In this document: positions 1 to 12,451 of the stretch, piece after piece | Position numbering within the stretch: the stretch's first letter is position 1 | Layout: every line of letters begins with the position of its first letter | Assembly (NCBI RefSeq): GCF_020921035.1 | Contig: NC_063150.1 | Location: 29,001,826-29,065,825, forward strand | Length of the DNA: 64,000 bases | Direction of reading: 5' to 3' | Source: Rhodamnia argentea | Taxonomy: Eukaryota; Streptophyta; Magnoliopsida; Myrtales; Myrtaceae | Position numbers and translations under genes: made by a program | The notes under the pieces: generated by a model | The model's database searches: none | Told to the model about the DNA's origin: nothing | What the model saw: the letters and a program-made list of their open reading frames with translations, nothing else

Positions 1-282
1 CCATTTCTGTGGAAAAGTTCAAGGCCTAAAAGGTATTAGATTGGGAATGTCGTATGCTTCATCCATTCTTTAGAGCTTCTACAAGGACTAGCACTAGCAG
101 ATCCTAGAGATTTTCAGACGCTTGTCAGCCCTTCAGCCACCAGGCATCAACGAAAGTCGGCAAACATGCATGTGAACATATGTACACAAGCACGTGGTCT
201 AATCAATCTTTCACAAGATCTTTTCGACTCACAACTGGCATCCTCGGCATTCATTTTTGCACTCATCATCAGAAAGACCAAC

Positions 283-3200
283 CTTAAATACTCATTTTCA
301 GCATAATCAATCATTGCTGTATCTTCCTTCAAGCACTTCATAAATCCCGACACAGAATTTAAGCAATTAAAAGAAGTCAATCGCTCCCTCCCTCCCTCTG
401 AGATTGATTATATGCAAGTAATTTCACTGTATTCAGATGCAAAAAACCAATGCAACTGCCAGACAAAAAAACAATCAAGTTTTAAGCCGTTGAGCAAAAG
501 CTAATGCTTTAGAAACTTCCGAAAATAAAGAACACAATTCGAATTTCTCTTTGCTTTACAAAGAACACCACATCATTGAGATGTATATTATGTCACTTAC
601 CGAATATCCTATGAGAGTCTCCAGTATCAAGTCAACAGACTCGTCCCCCAGATTCTCACCTATATTACCAAGAAGATGCTCAAGCATCAAAATGTCAGCA
701 TAAGTATTCATAGCACAAATCTGGCATGGTCATTAATACATAAAAGAGCAAAAAAGAGACATAAGAACTGATCCAAGGCAAAAGCCTGTAGCATGCTCAC
801 AGTATCTAAATCCTTTTTTCTCTATTTTTTTTTTTTTTGATAGAACGTTAGCTCAATCCTTTACCATTGCTCACAAGTACCCAAGAAATTTCAAATAGGA
901 TTACACATGAGATTTAGAGTTACATAATCTGACCCTGTACATACCCCTTTCTCTAATTACTTTGTCAACAAGAGATGGTTTGAAGCCCATTCCGATGACA
1001 AGCGATCTCAAATTGCTTCCAGATGAACTTGCACCAGCATTCTGTCACCATAAATGGAGTGAAATCATGAATCCCAGTATAGCAAGGGTAGCAGGCAACA
1101 AAGAAGCTGAAAACGTAAGAAGATCTAGTGAACAAATACAGTGGATAAAACAGAAACTTGTTAGAGATATGAAAAGGGTAAGGTAGTCTTTGGGGCTTTA
1201 GGGCTTTTATTTATTGAGTATTAATGGATAATGCCATACAAAGATTTTCCTTTTTACATGGTATCAGAGCAGATCGTCTCCTCCTTCTCCTTCTCCTTCT
1301 CCTCACGTCCTTAGCCACTGTTTCAGATTGTCTTCTTCTTAGATCCGCGACTGCTGGTTCTCGGGTCAGCGACTGGTCCAGATCATCTTGCGCAGCAGGG
1401 TCCAGAGCGTCTTCTTCTCGCCAGCAGGGTCGTGATCCTCGGGTCATCCACTCGCACTGCATCTCGTGGGACACAGGTCGCCTGGTCCATCCGACCCTGG
1501 TCCCCGCTAACGTGCTGTGGCCCCCCCGATCCTGCGGGTCCCCACAAACCTGATCCTTGTGACTTTTGCTGATCCTCGCAAATCTGGCCGATCCTAGGTT
1601 TTTGGTATTGTTACTGATTTTGTGAAGTCATTCGCATGACCAAACTTATGAAATCCTTTTCAGTGTTGGCAATATTCTTATGACTGGATCTGTGAAGTCT
1701 TATGGACTTTTCGATAGTCCATTTTGGTGAATTCAATTGTTGATGGTAGGAGGGAGCAAGTTGTTTAGAGTGATGGATTATTAGTATGAAGTGACTTGTT
1801 GATGTCATATTTTTCAATTGTGTTGGAGCATTGAATTGTTGAAGTTGAGTTGCTTGAAGGAAAATATTGTGTTAGTTTTCTTATTATTATTGGAGAATGG
1901 GTGATCGTGAGAAGAGTACTATGCTAACCGAGGAAGTGTCCTCTTCTTCCAATTGAATTACGGATAGGAAACTTGAGGGTAGTACAAACTTTCAACGATG
2001 GAAGAAAATTGTGAAGCTAACTTTGACAGGCAAGAATGAGCATATACACTTGACCGGATCTAAACATAGTAATGATACAATCAAAGAACCGTGAGAGTAT
2101 TTAGAGGGTGAGTAATGTCAACTTGGCAAATTGCATCGTGTTGGTTACCCACCTCGACTCATTAAACGAGCGGTGTCTCCTTTTTTGTTAATTTATTGAA
2201 ATATTTTAGCTCCTTGTGATGTCGTTTCCAATTTGGGTTTTAAATACTTTGTTATTTTTGTTGATGACTATTCCTAAGTCACTTGGTTGTACTTAATAAA
2301 AAGTCATTCAGAATTGTTTTCTACATTTTGTGCCTTTAATTCTGAAATTCATACTCAGTTTCGTAGGAATATTAAAGTTTTGAGTTCTAACAACGCTAAG
2401 AAGTACTTTCTACACCTTTTTCTGACTTTATGATTCCACATGGTATGATCCATGAATCTTTTTATTCTGATACACCACAACAAAATGGTGTAGCTAAAAG
2501 GGAGAATAGACATTTATTGGAAATCACTAGGTCCATGTTGTTTGAGATCAAGGTCCCTAAGGCCTTTTGGTCTGATGTTGTCCTAACTACATGCTATATC
2601 ATTAATCGCATGCCTTCTTCTATTTTGCCAGGTGGTATTCCATTTTCTACATTGTTTCCCAATCAATCTTTGTTTGTCTTACCACCTTGTATTTTTTGTT
2701 GTGTCTATTTTGTCTTGGAATATCAAAACTTGATCCCAAGGCCATCAAGTGTATGTTTTTGGGTTATTCTCCTACTCAAAAGGGATCTTGCTATTATTCT
2801 CCATCATTGAGGAAGCACTTTATAACCGTTGATGTTTCCTTCTTTGAATCTACTCCCTATCATGAAGTTTCAGCCACTATTTCCAAAGTGGATGAAGACT
2901 TACATGTGACCACCATTCAATCAACTACTCCAGCTATTTCACCAATATCTGCACAGGAACCTCCTCCTCTCAAGGTCTATACTCGCTATCCTCGAGTAGC
3001 TACTAATCCCCCCCCCCCCCCCAAATTCCTCCTGTCACTACTACGTTGTCTTCAACTCCATATCTACCGTTAGCTGACCCTCTTCTTGTATATGATCTTG
3101 ATCTTCCTATTGCTCATCGCAAAGGTACACGTGCTTGCACTCAACATTCTATTGCAAATATCTCACACTCTTACGTGTCTCCTTCTTACCAGTCCTTTGT

Positions 3201-5922
3201 TGCTAGGGGGGCAACAAGATCAAGTTGATCAATATCCTCTGCCAAAGTCCGTAGTTGAGGCATTACAAAGCCTTGGGTGGAAGACAGCTATGGAAGGAGA
3301 ATTAAAGGCCTTACAGGTTAATCAAACTTGGGACTTGATATCTCTTCCTTCGTGCAAAACCGCTATCGGTTGTCGATGGGTGTGTAACATGAAAGTCAAT
3401 CCCGATGATTTTCTTGCTCGCTTAAAAACAAGACTTGTTACGAAAGTGTATGCTCAAGTGTATAGGGTTGATTATCTCGACACTTTTCTCTTGTTGCAAA
3501 GCTTACATCTGTTCGCTTTTTTTATCTCTCTTGCTGCGACATATAATTAGCCCTTGTTTTAGCTTGATGTAAAGAACACTTTCTTGCATGGTACTATTAA
3601 TGAAGAGGTGTATATGGAGCAACCTCCGAGGTTTGTTGCTCAAGAGGAGTCTTGTGGACTAGTTTCTAAGTTAAAAAAGTCCTTGTATGGTTTGAAGCGG
3701 TTCTCACGAGTGTGGTTTGGAAGATTTTCTAAGGTTTTACTCTCGTTTGAGGTATCTGGATGTGGAGATGATCACTCTTTCTTTGGTAAACAATTCGGGG
3801 GAGGCAAGTTGTTCTTGTTTGTGTATGTTGATAATATTATCATCATCGGACATGACTCGGTTGGTATAGTTGAACTAAAACTTTATCTTCAACAACGGTT
3901 TCGGACTAAGGACTTGGGAAAGTTGAACAATTTCCTAGGAATGGTGGTGGCATGGACAAAGAAACGTATTGTTCCGTCACAACAAAATTATGTCCTGGAT
4001 TAGCACACCGAGATAGGTATGTTGGAATCAAAGCCTCTTGATTCACCTATGGTACAAGGAGTTAAACTAGTTGATGATGAAGAGAAACTCTAGATAACCC
4101 AGAGAGAGATAGAAAAGCGATAGGTAAATAGAATTATCTCACAATTATTTGAGCAGACATTGCCTTTCCAGTTAGTGTGGTAAGACAATTTCTGTCTTCC
4201 CCTCGTACATCTCACTAGGATACGGTTAATCGAATTTTGAGATACTTGAAGAAAGCTCCAGGGAAAGGAATTGTTTCCCAAAACCACGGTCATAGTAGAG
4301 TTGAAGATTCCCTCATGCTGATTGGCGGGATCTCCGGACAATAGGAGATCAACTACTAGCTCCTATACCTTGATTGAAGGAAATTTAATGTCATGGAAGA
4401 GTAAGAAACAGAGTGTTGTTGCCCGTTCCAGTGCTAATTAAGAATATAGTAGGGGTAAGCATAGGCCGGGTGGGTAGGTTCCGGATCTAAATCTTGAAAC
4501 CGACCCTGTTATAACTAGTTCCAAATTTTTTAAACCCGAAACTTACCATGTTTGTCCCGAAACCTTTTTTGGAACCTACCCTATTTTTTCAATCCGGTTC
4601 CAAGGTCTACTAGAGAACCTATTTTTCTTTTTTTATTTCATTTTTTCTAGCAAAATAATATGAGTAGCAATGAAATGATTCAAAGTAAAAGATGAATAAT
4701 AAAACTCACTATCCACCAAAAGCAATAATTCCTAATATGTGCAATAGAAATGACAATTCACAAAAAACAAAGGAGGTGAAAAGAGCAAAGCTTTTTTTTT
4801 TTTTTAACAGCTGTTAAAAACCGGTTCCAAAACCGGTCCGGTTCCTAGGTTCTTGGAACCGAGACCCAACCCGGGTCCAACCGGTTCCCAAAATTTAGAA
4901 CCGGTTCCCAAGCCGGTTTGAAGGGAACCGGTTCCCGGACCTATTTTTCGAATAGTCCAATCCGGATTTCGGATAAATCCGGACTGGTTGCACATCCCTA
5001 AAATATAGTCATGGCACAAGTGACATGAATTAATGTGGATTCAGCAGCTATTGACAGAGTTAGGCTTTAAAGATTCAGCTCCTATGTCTCCATGGTGTGA
5101 TAATAAGGCAGCAATACATATAGCTTCCAATCATGTGTTTCATGAGAGAATAAAACACATTGAGGTTGACTATCATTTTATTCTAGAGAAGCTCCAGAGT
5201 GGATGATTCTTCCCAGTTATATTAGGACCGGTAACAACTTGCGGACATCTTTATTAAACCTTTGGGTAATGGGAGAATAGAATATATTTGTAACAAAGTG
5301 GGCATGATTAATATCTATGCTCCAGCTTGAGGGAAAGTGTTAGAGATATAAAAAGGGTAAAGTAGTCTTTGGGGGTTATTTTGTGTATATAATTACTTTT
5401 ATTTAATAATATTGTTTAATGACAGAGATCAACCTCAGGGCAGTTCTATAGGAGGGTGGGAGGAGGAAGGAGAGAAGAAGGCCAATTGTGGTTTTAGGAT
5501 TTTAACCTTGATAATCCCTTGGGAAAGGAGCTGCATTAGCAGCAGCCAGAAAGACATGGTCACAATCAAGTAGAAGTTTGACATTCCATCAAACTTATGT
5601 ATTTCACCGATTCCTAGAAATGCGTACAAGAATAAAGATGAGCAGCAGCAAAATGGCAAATGAAAAAGGTGCAGGGTGAAGTATTTTTGTAATAGCAAGG
5701 CTGTACCCCCATATGCCTCGGATAGATGGTCTGTGGCGGTAACTCCACATCCAAAATCTCAGGCTTCGGCACTACATCTCTGTTTGCTTCATCATCAAAG
5801 GTACTATCCACATAATTAGGTAAGTCGCCCTACAAAATGTTAATAAGCCCATACAGCATGAGCAAAATTCAACTCTACCATTCTTGTTGGACCGTCCAGT
5901 AAACAATTATGATACTGACCAT
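283..5922 (-). CDS. Unidentified minus-strand gene, partial, exons only in part resolved
   Basis: I do not recognise the product. Phase-consistent exons with GT-AG borders can be read on the minus strand: 5948-5920 (29 nt, ending in a possible start ATG at 5922-5920), 5829-5707 (41 codons, beginning GDLPNYVDSTFDDEANR and containing VELPPQTIYPRHMG), then beyond a large intron 720-601 (40 codons, containing LMLEHLLGNIGENLGDES) and 335-283 (starting CLKEDTAMIDYAENEYL). Donors are GTCAGT, GTACAG, GTAAGT and GTTGGT. The intron between 5706 and 721 holds an antisense Copia element. A probable 5' UTR exon lies around 6560-6760, in a GC-rich stretch with no usable in-frame ATG. The gene continues past the left edge or has exons I missed. 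That the left and right exon groups belong to one gene is inferred from strand and phase only. Confidence 0.38.
1159..1258 (+). repeat. 5' LTR of the decayed Copia element (100 bp)
   Basis: The repeat starts TGTTAGAGATATGAAAAGGG and ends TTTTTACA immediately before the primer-binding site, so both boundaries are defined by TG...CA and the PBS. The first ~40 bp match the 3' copy closely. After that the two diverge, apparently by an indel of about 15 bp. 100 bp is short for an LTR. Confidence 0.75.
1259..1270 (+). other. Primer-binding site (initiator tRNA-Met type)
   Basis: TGGTATCAGAGC directly follows the 5' LTR. This is the standard plant Copia primer-binding sequence, complementary to the 3' end of initiator methionine tRNA. 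Confidence 0.85.
4450..5000. mobile_element. hAT-type MITE nested in the Copia RNase H region
   Basis: A 551-bp segment starts TAGGGGTAAGCATAGGCCGG and its right end reads, in reverse complement, TAGGGATGTGCAACCAGTCC, giving short imperfect terminal inverted repeats. It is flanked by an 8-bp duplication, GAATATAG at 4442-4449 and AAATATAG at 5001-5008 (7 of 8 match), as expected for hAT elements. The interior has many CCGGTTCC/GGAACCGG motifs and no coding capacity, so it is non-autonomous. Copia RNase H coding sequence resumes on the right side, showing that the MITE inserted later. Confidence 0.72.
5338..5423 (+). repeat. Partial 3' LTR of the decayed Copia element
   Basis: Preceded by a purine tract ending GAGGGAAAG, the copy starts TGTTAGAGATATAAAAAGGG and can be followed to about 5423. 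Beyond that the sequence no longer resembles the 5' LTR, so the end is truncated or too diverged. No target duplication could be recognised. Confidence 0.65.
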
Positions 5923-5948
5923 TTTGAAGTATTCCAGTGGAGGGCAAC

Positions 5949-7289
5949 CTAAATGAAAAGATACTCTTAATCACCACGAGCCACCAAATCTGAGCCTCCT
6001 TGAACCCCCTATAACTGAGACCGCAAAATTAGCTTCTTTGTGACACAAAGCAAAATTTCAAAAAAAAAAAAAAAAAAAAAAGGAAAAACTCTCCAAGATG
6101 CAAAACAACAAGTCTCGTGCTAGGAATTTAAACAGAGTCATAACCCACCATTTAGCTCTGAAACGTCAATGCAGCCTTTTCAAGAACAAGAAATTTCACT
6201 TTTGAATTGCAAATGAAAAGGAAATCCTAACAATTCAGCTGCAAGCAAATATCGTGAAAGTAACTATCACATGCCTAATTCGACAAATTCATCATGCAGG
6301 AGTTTTCTGAAAAGCAGTTCGCTCCTCATTTAATTAGGCCAATGCATAAAATTCACGAAAGAACGGACACTCCACTCAACAACAACAACGCGATCAGGAG
6401 GGGAAAAAAAAGAACAACTGCAAATTACAGCTTATTTCCGAGCTGATCGAGCCAAAAAACAGATAAACTAATCACACCGAAGCACGAAGAATTGGGGGAA
6501 AACGCACGATCAGACAAAGGAAAAGTACAGCGAAAGCCGCGCGCGCCTACAGAATGTAGATGAAATCAAGTACGGGGGAGCATGCCTGGCCGGCGATTTT
6601 CACTGGAGCGTTCTGTACGGAGGGCGGCGCGCGGGCGGTGCGGAGGCCCGTCGCGGTGTTCGGTGTTGGGGGGAGGCGGTCTCGAGCTGAGGCCGAAGCG
6701 AGACTCGAACTGCGAGAGCGAACGAAAAGTGAGAGGAGCTGCAGCGAGAAATGGTTGCGTCAGCGTTTGAAACGAAACGAGCGAAGCGAACTCACGGAAA
6801 CCGTCAACAGGTTATTAAAAAAAAAAAAAAAACTTGCTCTGGTTGAGCCTTTATTCTTCTCGAAATTCCTAAAATACCCCTCTAGAGAAAGTGACAGCGA
6901 GTTGTACCCCCTGGTAATGTCGTCTTTTCGACTTCACGGGTCCTTGAAAGTCGATCTTACTTTATTTTTTTTTTTTTGGTCAGAAAAGAAACAATTGCAA
7001 TACCAGAACATTAAGGATCCTCCTCGTAAGAAAAGCCGAAGTCGATCTTACTTCATATAGGTAGTAATTTAATTTTTTTACTTCTACGAGTCGTAGCTTT
7101 ACCTGCGATGATCGTAACTCGTTTCCGCTTGTAATTAGTAATTTGCCTTCCTGAGCAGTAGCAAATTCGTCTATAAATAAAGTACGTATCATGAAATCCG
7201 TCTATAAAGTCCGCACCTCGAACACGATAACGCTCGATAATTGACAGATAGTATAATGAGATTGTCGAAAATGGTAGTAATCGTGATTA
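5949..7289. other. Probable 5' UTR and promoter side of the left-edge gene, plus AT-rich spacer
   Basis: About 6540-6790 is strongly GC-rich and fits the first, non-coding exon and promoter of the minus-strand gene. Open frames across it on both strands are composition artefacts. Poly(A)/poly(T) runs lie near 6060-6080, 6818-6832 and 6966-6979. From 6800 to 7289 I see only AT-rich sequence without a recognisable gene. Confidence 0.4.
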
Positions 7290-7880
7290 GGGAAAAAGTA
7301 TCAGAAAAGTCATAAATCTATTAAATTGATGTCAATTTAATTTTAAACTTTTTAATTGTGTCAATTTAGTTTTTAACTTGTTGTCGTAGCTAGCACCGAT
7401 TGGGATATTTTCTGTTAATATTTTAATAATTCTTAAATAATTTATATTTTATTTCTTATTTCTTTTTTTTTTCTCCTCTTTCCTCCGATGGCCAACACGA
7501 CCGTTGCCGACGGGGGTGGTCCTCGCCGAGGTGAGAGGTGAGGACATACGTCGGCGAGGCCGGGCGCCGTGGGGGATTACCAAGGCTAGATTTGGCGAGG
7601 CCCGGCAAGGTCACCCTCGCCGACCACCAAAAGAAAGAGGAGAAAAAAAAGTAACAAAAAAATCTAAAATTATCAAAATATTATAAAAATGTCCACGCCA
7701 GCGCCCCGCTATCCCACATAAACCGATCGATGTTCACATTAACAATACCCAGTCAAAATTAGTCAAAACGACTGAATTGAGTATAGGTTAAAAGGTTTAA
7801 GATTAAATTGGCACAATCAAGAACTTTAGAATTAAATTGACAATAATGCAATAGGTTAGGACTTTTCTAATACTTTTCCC
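7290..7880. mobile_element. Non-autonomous MULE-like element
   Basis: A 591-bp element starts GGGAAAAAGTATCAGAAAAG and ends, in reverse complement, GGGAAAAGTATTAGAAAAGT. The inverted similarity continues inward through AT-rich sequence (CAATTTAATTCTAAA-type). The core at 7485-7640 is GC-rich. Flanking 9-mers TCGTGATTA (7281-7289) and TTGTGATTT (7881-7889) match at 7 of 9 positions, consistent with a decayed Mutator-type 9-bp duplication. It has no transposase. Confidence 0.65.
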
Positions 7881-8772
7881 TTGTGATTTGTAATTGTCCT
7901 TCGAGCCTTTGCAATGACGAGTTAGTGACCACCCTTCGCATGCAGTAATTTACCTTAAAGTCTCGTAAGGTTGATTTCCTATTTTTCGTTACTTTCTATT
8001 AAAAGATTGCAGTCAACCTAAATTAATCATAAATCTCGATTTTTCCTACCCAGCAATTTAACTCCATGTTTGTTATCATTCCTTCATTTTCCTTAATCAA
8101 TAGTAACATGACTAGTAGTAACATTGACAATGTTATATTCAGTAATTTCTGTTAAGTCATCATCTTTGCAAGATTATCCTACGATTGAAATTTTTCCTTC
8201 TGACCTGACACTCCAGATTACGAACGGCGGCGGTCTTGCAATTTGCGGTGACTAGATCATAGAGTTACCCTTTATATTATGTCACCGAAAAATAAAAACA
8301 AATCATCTTGAATTTAAAAAATTATGAATTCTTCAGTACGACTCCACAAGTCGATGTTTTCAATTTTTTAGAAGGTTTTTGAGAGTTTCGTCGCCATTAT
8401 CTTGAAATTTTAGAAGTTTTCCAAGTGTCTCTTCGTGTTCGGTCAGAATTCCAGACTCTACTACAGTGATTCCACTATTATCAGTGAACAATAATGAAGT
8501 AGTTTCTTCATAGAGAGGGAACAATCGACTACAAAAGTAAATGTCTTGCGCACAACTTCCACCATCATCATCATCGATTTCAACCCGATCCACGTGTCGT
8601 TATCGTCTGGCAATCCTCATAGAAATGCACAGAAGCGTCCTCAACATCTTAATGTGAGGACTTAACGTACGGAACTCCTCATTTCCATTGGCTTGAGGTC
8701 ACCTTGTTCGCCTGTGTGGTTGACTAAGATCAGTTCGTAACATCAGTTCAGCAATTATACAGTCAGATGTGC

Positions 8773-8809
<37 letters not shown>

Positions 8810-9243
8810 ATGCGAGAGAGAGGACCTTGAGAGAAGATTCGCACTGAAGAAGCTGCTCCAGAAAAGCTACATCAAGTCAAAACAACTAGTAGATCCAAAA
8901 AGTAAGTCCGAAGAAAAGAAAATCTGTTGTATCTTTTGATATATTGTTAGAAAGAAGCTTTAAAGAAGCGAAAGGATTCGTCCCCACATGATTCTGAAGC
9001 AAGAACCAACCCCCCACCAAAAAGACCCAGAACATCAATTAGACTTCGGACCAATACAATTTAACTGACAGCAAATGAAACGGTGGCTAATAAAACAACG
9101 AGAACAATCTGAAACGGACACTTCAATAGTCAGCAATGATCAGCAATAATCAGGACACTGAATGCATCGGGGCTCATGACAATGGCAACCATGTAGGCAT
9201 GCTCCTAGAGGGTAAAATTTTTCAAATCGTGAAAATCTGTGTA
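7881..9243. other. Intergenic DNA and 3' flank of the ECT gene
   Basis: No recognisable gene. The stretch just below 9244 should contain the ECT 3' UTR. A (GA)n microsatellite occupies 8776-8808. Confidence 0.5.
8776..8808. repeat. (GA)n microsatellite
   Basis: About 16 uninterrupted GA units, followed by a short GAGAGAG satellite patch near 8815. Confidence 0.95.
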
Positions 9244-12200
9244 TCATTTTTGCGGACTGCCTTTAGAAGCACCTTCTCTTTCTGCCAGGAGCGCTCTGGG
9301 ATCAAGTGGAATTGTCCCCACAGTTAAAGAACTCGAAGATTCGTTGAATCCATTAACTTTAACAGGCATTGAACCGACAGTGAGGACTTCTGCTTGCACA
9401 GTTTCGACTTTGGCAGCTCCAGAGGCACTGCCCACAGATACCTGATCAGCCTGCTTTGGGTTGATGGTGAGTGAACCAATCTTCAGAGTAGATATTCCAT
9501 CATCTTTGTGTTCCAACCATTTCTGCTCGTCAGATCTTACATTAGTAGCACTTCCACCAGCATTGCTATTTAGAAAGACCTGCTCAGTATCCGACATAGG
9601 ATTCTTCCTTGCAATGTTTAAATCTTTCGGCTCAATAACTTTCCCTTCGCGTTGGGGCTCATTGACAATATTAAACAATCTCCGTGGAGCTTCTAAGGTA
9701 GGTATGGCAAATGTAGGGTGAAAACTCCTCACTAGTAGCGTAGCTCTCTCTTCCTGCATCATTTTCTGCCGATTTTCGTAGTACATAAAGTCATCCAGCA
9801 AAGAAGTCTTCAAGCTATGATTCTTGAATATTTTAAGCATCTCCAGACCCTGCTTATGCATAATCTGCACAAAATTCGTATAGAGAATGAGCACCATGAT
9901 TTGTTAACAATATCTGACACAGAACTATGGAAAAAAACTTGTAAGAAAATAGGGAATCTACAAGCAACAAAGTTAAGCAGAACAATATGGTCCAGACTAG
10001 ATGCACATGGCCAGTGGAATGTAAACAAGCAAGTACACCTACAAACAATGCCCTCACCATATATTAAGTACCTCCAGATATATTTTAGCACATTCATTTA
10101 TCTTTACCGGGATCATTATATGATGACAGGAATTAGCTATGAACAAGAATACAACAAAACATTGAGACCAAGACATGAAACGGGTTAACAAAGGAAGAAC
10201 AAGAAATTACCCCACAACCTGTGTCACCTGTTATTTGAACAAGAAGAAACGGGGCCACCGACTAGCAGTTTATTGGAAATAAGATATACAGCCAGGGAGA
10301 AACCTACTACCTCTTGCGTATCCCTGCTATTAGTGACTGGCTTGTTTTCATTGTTCTCTAAGATGATATGCCTAAAGGCAGTATTTTGCACATCTTTAAT
10401 GATGTGCCACTTGACAGGAAAGCTGCCACTCCATTTATCTTGTTGCCAAAAGTCCATATCCTTGTGAAAATCCACTGGTCCAAGCATCTCTGCCACGCCA
10501 CAGAATTGCCCACTGGCATTAACCTGCACAAGGGTTCTAATCAGCACTATGAATAAGAAGTCATGTTAAGGGTCAGGACATTCAGGTAGAAATCTCCTGG
10601 AAAAAGCACAAAAAAGAAGAGAATAACAAGTATTAAGACACCTTTGACATTCAAAAAGGAAAACCAAATTGGGAAGTTCTTCAACAGTATAACTTACTGA
10701 GAAAAATAAGAAGATAGGGCAGCTTTTAGTTCTCACTGCAGCTATCTTCTGTGCATCGTCATAAGCACTCTGCAGCTTCTTGTTTCCATGGGGAGTAGAT
10801 GACCAAACACTATACTTTATGCTCTTGTGCACGTCATCCTCACTGTATGACTTTATCACAAAGAACTTGGCATCCTCATAGTCAACAGAGAAATCATCTT
10901 TATTATACTGGTCGCCATCAATAATGATGATCCCTTGTTCATTACTATCTCCTGCCTTGGCTGTGTATGCCCTAACAGCCAGCTGACTTTTAGATCTGTT
11001 GGTTCGAGGACCCCTATTTTGTTCACCCTGAGCATCTAAAGGGCCACTAGCATTTTCCTGCACTCTGCCAAGATGTAATCTTGGTCGAGGTTTTTCCACT
11101 GCACCCCATCCATAAGCACTTGAACCAAAGTCAGAATAACCAACCTTTAGCTGGTTACGGTGAGACGGAACCTTGCCACTAAAGTTATTATCTACATGCT
11201 GAATGGTGTTGGATGTGGTTCTACCCTGCACAAAGAGATGACAATTTAGACCAACAAAGACACTGGCAATGCAGGAACATCCTGCAAGGTACTTTTCTCA
11301 AATTATGAGCCCGTCATCAGCAAGAAATGACACTTACCTGAAATACTCGTGACGAAGTAGAATTTGAAACACTTGCAGAAGAAACGCTTCCATAGGTGAC
11401 AGCTGGTTTTCCTTGACCAACATTCTCTCTTGTAACTTCCAAAGGCCTGTTCTGAGAATTCGCTGGATTGGAAGAATTTTTAGTAGAGTTCCTACTGAAG
11501 GTTGTTGATGCAGAGCCAACGTTATTTTTTAAACCTCTTGCATCATGTCTAGAGATAGTCCCAGCCCCAGGGTTTGACAAGGCTTCAGGGGAATTGACAT
11601 CCGGTTGAACAAGAATGGGAATATAGGCAGGTGAAGAAACAGAATTATGATAAGGGGATAAAGGGTAATACTGTTGGGCCCCCACAAATGGGCCTTCAAC
11701 ACCTATCATAGCACCAGGTATGTAAGGGTTGTATGGGTTGTATGGAGACTCTGCATATCCATAGCTAGGCGAATAATATACATAAGGCAAACTTTCAGAT
11801 TGTACACCCTGCAGCAGCCCAAGCTCAAGTCAGCATATTGTATGAAGAGATAACATTCTAGCTTTAGTCTATTTGTTTCTTACCTTCCCTAACTAAAAGC
11901 AGAGCGAACAGGTAGAGTAGGGAGGAGGGAAGAACTTACAGTATATTGGACATCAGGACCATCTATACCAAAAACTCTATTATGGTCCTCCAAATCATTA
12001 GGTGTTCCAATTCCTGGACATTAAGAGCAAAAGAAGGTCACACATTAGCAACCATCACAAGTAATGGCAATTGGCATTTAACAAGCAGATGGGTTCCTAA
12101 GTCACCTGTACAATAATAACCATAGTTGGCAGTAGGATAATACATCCCCTGATCAACAAGAAACTCAGGGGGTCCTTCATTATACATGCTTTCTACTCGT

Positions 12201-12451
12201 TCGAATTGTGGACTTGCAATCAGCTGATTTGTTTCAGTATTTTGAATCTGGAAGAAAGAAATAAAAATAAGTAATAAGTAAATGCACAAGAATCCTAAGA
12301 ACCTTGTCAGATATGAAGGAGTGCATATTATATTAAACAGAACAAACTTATTATCTGACATTTGAATGACAGTAGCAAAAATAAATCTGTCAAGTACAAC
12401 TACCAGATAAGTTTCTGCATTCCCATGCTCATTGATATTGTGCATATCCAT
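9244..12451 (-). CDS. YTH-domain m6A RNA reader, ECT family
   Basis: The product should bind N6-methyladenosine in mRNA through a C-terminal YTH domain (cytoplasmic YTHDF/ECT class). Coding exons: 12451-12404, 12247-12106, 12013-11940, 11808-11338, 11225-10698, 10523-10311, 9864-9244, giving 698 aa with all phases consistent. The N-terminal half is low-complexity and rich in Y, P, N, Q and S ([24 protein letters not shown]). The YTH domain runs from about residue 364 ([20 protein letters not shown]) to about 500 ([17 protein letters not shown]). Aromatic-cage tryptophans are visible at about 386 (KYSVW), 447 and 452 (FWQQDKW). I chose the start ATG at 12451 because the upstream 5' UTR exon (13563 upward) has a stop in the coding frame and no later in-frame ATG. 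The paralogue number within ECT1-ECT11 cannot be assigned by eye. Confidence 0.93.

Larger units (their letters stand above)
1159..5423 (+). mobile_element. Decayed Ty1/Copia LTR retrotransposon in an intron
   Basis: Order along the plus strand: 5' LTR 1159-1258, tRNA-Met-type primer-binding site at 1259, a gag start around 1896 with early stops, integrase remnants about 2120-2660 (FVDDYS-like and a later YCxINRMP-like patch), reverse transcriptase about 3240-4000 (VYVDNIIIIG, the YVDD-like catalytic region), RNase H remnants 5020-5215 (WCDNKAA, HERIKHIEVDY), a purine tract 5329-5337 and a partial 3' LTR from 5338. Domain order integrase before RT is diagnostic of Copia. Many stops and frameshifts, and an apparent internal deletion between gag and integrase, make it inactive. 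It sits antisense in the intron of a minus-strand gene and is split by a later hAT-type MITE. Confidence 0.85.

Noticed and set aside
6560..7060. 166-codon plus-strand frame in GC-rich sequence
   Set aside because: It lies over the presumed promoter and first exon of the opposite-strand gene and looks like a composition artefact.
8360..8593. 77-codon minus-strand frame rich in D and E
   Set aside because: No family resemblance and no flanking exons; probably chance.
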